DNA of 46,375 bases, taken from NCBI RefSeq assembly GCF_000472425.1, contig NZ_AXAI01000036.1, positions 1 through 46,375 on the forward strand. Reading direction: 5' to 3'. The position numbers were made by a program, and so were the translations under genes. The notes beneath the pieces were generated by a model, which made no database searches, had not been told where the DNA came from, and saw only the letters and a program-made list of their open reading frames with translations. Positions 42,290 through 46,375 of this stretch are shown here, one piece after another; the stretch's first letter is position 1; each line of letters starts with the position of its first letter. The stretch comes from Bradyrhizobium sp. Tv2a-2 (GTDB lineage Bacteria; Pseudomonadota; Alphaproteobacteria; Rhizobiales; Xanthobacteraceae).

Positions 42290-42814
42290 TCAATGCTTGT
42301 TGCCCATGCAACTGTCTTCCGCGTCGGTATATTCCTTGGTCTTGTCTTCGTGATTGGCCGGACGTTGTCGCGGCCATGCATCATTGGCACGTGCGCGGAG
42401 ATAGACGTAAAGGTCGTCCATGTAGCAGGCGACGTTGGGATTATCGCCGAATGCCGGCATCACGTTTTCCGCTGCCGTGCTGATGTTCTTCCGACCGCTG
42501 GCGACGACGCCGAGAAAATCGGCATAGCTCATGGTCTTGAGCGAATCTTTCAGAGCCGGTGCGTAGGTCGATCCCATGCCGTCAGGTCCATGGCAGACGT
42601 GACATTCCGAATGATACCGGCGGTAGCCGGAATAGGTGTACCAATCCACGGTGCCGTCGGCGCCGATCTTGTAGGTAGGATTGCCGTCCTTGTCGTAATA
42701 CTCGCCGCTTTCGGATTTCTTCACCGCCGCCGGATCACCCGAGCCGTCAGCGATGGCTATTCCTTCTGCAGCGACGAGCATCGTCGCTGCCAGCACTAAA
42801 CAAATGATGCGCAA
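42290..42814 (-). CDS. Periplasmic cytochrome c of the methanol oxidation operon (XoxG-like)
   Basis: This class I-type cytochrome c is the likely electron acceptor of XoxF. With a TTG start at 42814 it has 174 residues: a signal peptide (1-22, ILLUSTRATIVE core CLVLAATMLVAAEG), the haem motif CHVCH (Cys71, Cys74, His75) and a probable axial methionine in VMPAFGDN. The TTG is chosen because AAGGA lies 7 bp upstream and a clean signal peptide starts there; the longer GTG start at 42865 lies inside the xoxF hairpin. The C-terminal CMGNKH tail and a long N-terminal acidic insert set it apart from canonical MxaG. Confidence 0.82.
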   Translation of the reverse strand: MRIICLVLAATMLVAAEGIAIADGSGDPAAVKKSESGEYYDKDGNPTYKIGADGTVDWYTYSGYRRYHSECHVCHGPDGMGSTYAPALKDSLKTMSYADFLGVVASGRKNISTAAENVMPAFGDNPNVACYMDDLYVYLRARANDAWPRQRPANHEDKTKEYTDAEDSCMGNKH

Positions 42815-42845
42815 GAGCTTGTCCTTGACTCGTATCAGGGTCGAC

Positions 42846-42873
42846 CGGCGCGTGGAGGGTTCCACGCGCCGGG
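42846..42873 (-). terminator. 12-bp perfect hairpin between xoxF and the cytochrome gene
   Basis: CCGGCGCGTGGA (42846-42857), a GGGT loop and the exact complement (42862-42873) form a very stable stem 22 bp after the xoxF stop. No T-run follows on the minus strand. It is therefore more likely an mRNA stabiliser or partial attenuator that makes xoxF more abundant than the downstream genes. Confidence 0.65.
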
Positions 42874-42895
42874 AGCGAGATGGGCCGGCCTTGCC

Positions 42896-44698
42896 TTACG
42901 GCAGAGCGAACACCGTGAGCGTGCCGCCGAGGGCGGTATAGTTGCTCAACGCGGCGTAGCCGCCGACGGCGCCGAGACCTGCGGTCGGATCGGTCAAACC
43001 GGCCGCAAGACCGATGCCCGCCCAGCCGCCGACACCGGAGAGCACTGCGACGTATTGCTTGCCGCCCTGCTCATAGGTGGTGACGTTGCCGATGATGCCG
43101 GACGGAGTCTTGAACTTGTAGAGCTCCTTGCCCGTCTTGGCGTCGACCGCCTTCAGGTAGCCTTCGAGCGTGCCGTAGAACACGATGTCGCCGGCGGTCG
43201 CGAGTGCGCCTGACCAGACCGAGAACTGTTCCTTGTTCGACCACACGATCTTGCCGGTCTTGCCGTCCCACGCGATGAAGTTGCCCATGTTGGTGTCGCC
43301 GGGAGGCGGATACATCGACAGCGTCGCACCCACATAGGGCTGACCCGCGGTGTAGCTCACCTTGAACGGCTCGTAGTCCATGCAGACATGGTTGGTCGGG
43401 ACGTAGAACAGCTGCGTCTGCGGCGAGTAGGCCGCCGGCTGCTCGTCCTTGGAGCCGAGCGCGGCCGGGCAGATGCCCTTGCTGTTGTGGTCTTCGCCGT
43501 TGTGCTCGGTCGAGAACTGCGCGACCACGGCCGGACGGCCGTAGTTCGGAGAGTTCTTGTCCATGTCGACGCCGGTGGTCCAGTTGACCTTCGGATCGTA
43601 CTTCTGGGCCACCAACAATTCGCCGGTCGCACGATCAAGCGTGTAGCCGAGGCCGTTGCGGTCGAAGTGAGTCAGGAGTTTGCGCTCCTGGCCGCCGACC
43701 TGCTGGTCGGTGAGGATCATCTCGTTGACGCCGTCATAATCCCATTCGTCATGGGGCGTCATCTGATAGACCCACTTTGCCTTGCCGTTGTCCGGATTGC
43801 GCGCGAAGACGGTCATCGACCATTTGTTGTCGCCCGGACGCTGCTTGGGATTCCAGGTCGAGGGATTGCCCGATCCGTAATAGACGAGGTCGAGCGACGG
43901 ATCGTAGGCGAGCCAGCCCCAGGTGCAGCCGCCGCCGATCTTCCACTGATCGCCTTGCCAGGTCTTCAGGCTGGAGTCCTTGCCGACCGGCTTGCCGAGT
44001 GCGGTGGTCTTTTCAGGGTCGACCAGGATCTGGTCGTCCGGCCCCTCCGAATAGGCCTTCCATACCTGCTTGCCGTCCTTGACGTCGTAGGCGGTCATAC
44101 TGCATTGGACGCCGAACTCGCCGCCGGAGGTGCCGACCAGCACCTTGTCCTTCACGACCAATGGCGCCGAGGTGCCGGTCTGGCCCTTGGCGGGATCGCC
44201 GTTGTTTACGCTCCAAGCCAGATTGCCGGTCTTGGCATCGAGCGCGACCAGCTTGTCATCGGCCTGGTGCAGGAAGATCTTGCCGTCGGAATAGGCGAGA
44301 CCGCGGTTGACGGTGTCGCAGCACATCACCGGGATGACGTTGGGATCCTGCTTGGGCTCGTACTTCCAGACGATCTTGTTGTCGTTGGAAAGGTCAAGAG
44401 CGTAGACCTTGTTCGGGAACGGCGTATGTACGTACATCATGTTGCCGATGATAAGCGGGCCACCTTCGTGACCACGCAGCACGCCGGTCGAGAAGGTCCA
44501 GGCCACCTGCAACTTGCCGACATTCGATGCGTTGATCTGGTTAAGTTTGGAATAACGCGTATTGGCGTAATCGCCTGCCGGCATCACCCACTGTTTGGCG
44601 TCTTGCGACATCTTGGCTAGTTCGTCACTGGCCAAGGCCCCGCTTGCGGCGAAGACCGCAGTCGAGCCAAGTAACGCGGCTAGTAGCTCCTTGCGCAT
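42896..44698 (-). CDS. xoxF: Lanthanide-dependent methanol dehydrogenase XoxF
   Basis: This periplasmic PQQ enzyme oxidises methanol to formaldehyde (and can go further in some XoxF). The 600-residue product has a signal peptide (1-23, ending ALAS) and the propeller fold. Metal ligands are Glu194 (SGGEFG), Asn278 (SGNPS), catalytic Asp320 and the lanthanide-specific Asp322 in EWDYDGVNE; the vicinal disulfide Cys126-Cys127 (VMCCDT) is present. These features fit the XoxF5 group. GGGAGGA precedes the ATG. It heads the operon xoxF-cytochrome c-flhA-gfa. No MxaI-like small subunit, XoxJ or pqq gene follows. Confidence 0.95.
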   Translation of the reverse strand: MRKELLAALLGSTAVFAASGALASDELAKMSQDAKQWVMPAGDYANTRYSKLNQINASNVGKLQVAWTFSTGVLRGHEGGPLIIGNMMYVHTPFPNKVYALDLSNDNKIVWKYEPKQDPNVIPVMCCDTVNRGLAYSDGKIFLHQADDKLVALDAKTGNLAWSVNNGDPAKGQTGTSAPLVVKDKVLVGTSGGEFGVQCSMTAYDVKDGKQVWKAYSEGPDDQILVDPEKTTALGKPVGKDSSLKTWQGDQWKIGGGCTWGWLAYDPSLDLVYYGSGNPSTWNPKQRPGDNKWSMTVFARNPDNGKAKWVYQMTPHDEWDYDGVNEMILTDQQVGGQERKLLTHFDRNGLGYTLDRATGELLVAQKYDPKVNWTTGVDMDKNSPNYGRPAVVAQFSTEHNGEDHNSKGICPAALGSKDEQPAAYSPQTQLFYVPTNHVCMDYEPFKVSYTAGQPYVGATLSMYPPPGDTNMGNFIAWDGKTGKIVWSNKEQFSVWSGALATAGDIVFYGTLEGYLKAVDAKTGKELYKFKTPSGIIGNVTTYEQGGKQYVAVLSGVGGWAGIGLAAGLTDPTAGLGAVGGYAALSNYTALGGTLTVFALP

Positions 44699-45131
44699 GT
44701 CCTATCCTCCCTTGTGAACTCAGGGGTTCCGGTCGAGCCGGACCCACATTTTGGCATCTCGCGGGTTTCCCTATTCCCTTCGAAACCGGGAAACTTGCCC
44801 AGAAGCGAAACTGGTTTGCTCGAAAGCGAAGCCGTGGAAATTTTTTCGTATTCGGCCGCCCTAAACAAGTTACATCGGCAATGCTGCAGAGCGAAAAGTC
44901 CGTCTTGGCCTCACCGAAAGGACCGCCCATCGGGGGTCATGTTCTGCTTGACGGAGAAGAAACTAAGTCGGAGGATTGTCAAAGGGATGAACAGAGGGGC
45001 GAAGATCAAGCTCGAAACAGTGGCCTCACGTTCAAGCTGGGGCAAATGTCGCATGATCGTGGCCGAAGCTCCCTGCGACGGCCGTCACGTTTTGCTCTCA
45101 GATCGGTTTGCTCTCACATCGGTGACTGGAA
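44699..45131. promoter_or_regulatory. xoxF / AraC-regulator divergent promoter region
   Basis: This 433-bp gap has no convincing gene. It should hold the xoxF promoter and the regulator's own promoter. Two near-identical nonamers CGAAACCGG (44781-44789) and CGAAACTGG (44806-44814) repeat directly with a 25-bp step, about 85-115 bp upstream of xoxF; AraC-family dimers often bind such direct repeats. An AT-rich patch (GAAATTTTTTCG) follows near 44836. All of this is inference by eye. Confidence 0.4.
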
Positions 45132-46097
45132 ATGTCCGATACGGTTCACTCGCTCACCACGTCCGGATTGTCGCCGAAGAATCAGGTCCAGCGTTGGTCA
45201 GACGCGCTGACCGATCTTTGCGGCCGGTTTAAAGTCGATCCGATGGAGGCGCCTTCGCTGGAGGCGCGAATCAACTACACCACGATGTCGCGGCTGAAAC
45301 TCTGTCAGATCGAGGTCAGCCAACACCGCATCGCCCATGCCGACTGGCGCATCAGGTCCAGCGAGCACCCCTATATCAAGATCATCTTCCAGACGCATGG
45401 CGTATCCTATTTCGAGCAGGACGGACGTCGCATCGAGGTGATGCCGGGCGATTGTCTTGCCTACGATGTCTCTTGTCCGCATACGATCGTGAGCCCCGCC
45501 TTCACGCGCCATGAGGTCGTCATCGTGCCGAAGGAACTGTTGCGCGAGCGCGGCTTTCATGCGGAGCGGATGACGGCCTGCAAGCTGTCGGCGCGCAACG
45601 GCACAGGGCGCATCGCCCATGATTTCGTGCACGCTGCGTTCGACGAGGCGACGAGACTGTCGCCGAACAGCGCCGCCGGCGTCGCCGAGACGTTGATCGA
45701 TCTGTTGTTGCTACCGTTGCGCGAGGCGGATACGACCTTCAACCGGGTCGGACCCGAGGCGATGTACATCCGCGCGCAGGCCTTCATCCGCGAGCATCTG
45801 CGCGATCCCGATTTGTGCATCGACCAGATTTCCGCCGCCCTCGGCTGCACCAAGCGCTATCTGCACATGCTGTTCAGCGAGCGGGGGATGACGGTCAGCG
45901 ATTATATCTGGCGGATGAGGCTGCAGCATTGCCGCCAGGAGCTCGAGGCCTGTGGCGGCAAAACCATCACGGACGTCGCTTTCTCCTGGGGCTTCTCCAG
46001 CTCGTCGCATTTCAGCCGCGTGTTCCGGAAATATTTCGGCGTCGTGCCGTCATCCATCCACAAGGCGCAGCTTGGCGGCTCTGCCGGCCAGAGCTGA
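45132..46097 (+). CDS. AraC-family regulator divergent from xoxF
   Basis: The 321-residue protein has an AraC_binding_2-like N-terminal domain (about 25-200, with IKIIFQTHGVSYFEQDGR and VMPGDCLAYDVSCPHTI) and a C-terminal double HTH (about 215-315, ISAALGCTKRYLHMLFSERG and TDVAFSWGFSSSSHFSRVFR). The position opposite the xoxF operon makes it the prime candidate regulator for it. The inducer, whether methanol, formaldehyde, a lanthanide signal or an aromatic, is not apparent. The paralogous regulator at 15874 shares this layout. Confidence 0.87.
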   Translation: MSDTVHSLTTSGLSPKNQVQRWSDALTDLCGRFKVDPMEAPSLEARINYTTMSRLKLCQIEVSQHRIAHADWRIRSSEHPYIKIIFQTHGVSYFEQDGRRIEVMPGDCLAYDVSCPHTIVSPAFTRHEVVIVPKELLRERGFHAERMTACKLSARNGTGRIAHDFVHAAFDEATRLSPNSAAGVAETLIDLLLLPLREADTTFNRVGPEAMYIRAQAFIREHLRDPDLCIDQISAALGCTKRYLHMLFSERGMTVSDYIWRMRLQHCRQELEACGGKTITDVAFSWGFSSSSHFSRVFRKYFGVVPSSIHKAQLGGSAGQS

Positions 46098-46187
46098 GCA
46101 TCTGGTGGCCGTCCGAAATGGCGACCGGCCGTCCTCGCGAATCGAGTCCCGCAAACCAATGCTGACAGGCAGCGCGTTGCCGCTTGC

Positions 46188-46288
46188 TAAAGCATGATCC
46201 CGAAAAGTGTGCAGCGGTTTTCCGAAAAGATCTGCTCAATCAAAGACCTAAAGCGCGATGACGATTCAACCAGATCTCATCGCGCTTT
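46188..46288. repeat. Dispersed palindromic intergenic repeat, copy 2
   Basis: This copy matches the element at 10434-10535 almost base for base, from CTAAAGCATGAT to CATCGCGCTTT, with small differences in the loops. The first hairpin is weakened (AGATCTGCT for AGATCATGCT). The flank to the right, with GAAGAAAACGCG, looks like a further part of the same repeat family. No gene is seen from 46098 to the window end. Confidence 0.8.
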
Positions 46289-46375
46289 GGAGTGTTTTCG
46301 AGCGAAGTGGGGACCGGTTCGCGTGAAGAAAACGCGTCAAAACAAGAATCTAGATGTGGAGCCTCAAGAGGTTAT

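Noticed and set aside
44996..45232. Small gene with ATG near 44986 overlapping the AraC start
   Set aside because: It overlaps the regulator's conserved N-terminus in another frame and has no family features.

Overview
The window reads as chromosomal DNA of a Bradyrhizobium-like alphaproteobacterium. The pointers are high GC, red-type (form IC) RuBisCO with cbbX, a FixK-type site, a dispersed palindromic intergenic repeat of the kind common in that genus, and a XoxF methanol dehydrogenase operon feeding glutathione-dependent formaldehyde oxidation. No rRNA, tRNA or CRISPR array was seen.

Layout. 1-1340: the end of an IS481-family element that has beheaded a 2-hydroxyacid dehydrogenase gene, then a 70-aa gene behind a FixK/FNR-type box. 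1360-10436: an OmpR-type two-component system divergent from a CzcCBA-like RND efflux operon, ending with an enoyl-CoA hydratase-fold gene that lacks the usual catalytic glutamates. 10560-16809: small membrane and exported proteins and a polyamine-flavoured group (Orn/Lys/Arg decarboxylase plus GNAT, divergent from an acetylpolyamine amidohydrolase and an AraC regulator, with a decayed aminotransferase scrap between). 16890-23966: a TPR/glycosyltransferase-like protein, a DUF417 membrane protein whose start codon lies in a 21-bp tandem duplication, an exported alpha/beta hydrolase, a nitroalkane-oxidase-like flavoprotein, an MFS transporter relic, an LrgAB pair and a 3-hydroxybutyryl-CoA dehydrogenase.

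24091-33956 is a Calvin-Benson-Bassham operon read leftward in the order cbbF-cbbP-cbbT-cbbA-cbbL-cbbS-cbbX-cbbY, with cbbR divergent. It includes RuBisCO activase (CbbX) and the phosphatase that removes a misfire inhibitor (CbbY). 34200-39769 is a periplasmic oxidation block: a Tat-exported high-potential-type Rieske protein, a quinoprotein alcohol dehydrogenase with a lanthanide-type ligand set but no vicinal disulfide, and, on the other strand, a Tat-exported molybdenum hydroxylase pair. 39770-40519 is a repeat-rich stretch with no convincing gene. 40520-46097 is the C1 operon xoxF - cytochrome c - flhA - gfa, with a divergent AraC-type regulator.

Together the right half describes a route in which methanol (or C1 units from other compounds) is oxidised in the periplasm to formaldehyde and then, via glutathione adducts, toward formate and CO2, with carbon fixed by the CBB cycle. 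The least familiar part is the Rieske-quinoprotein pair at 34200-36604 beside the Mo hydroxylase; it is the best candidate for an undescribed electron-transfer module.
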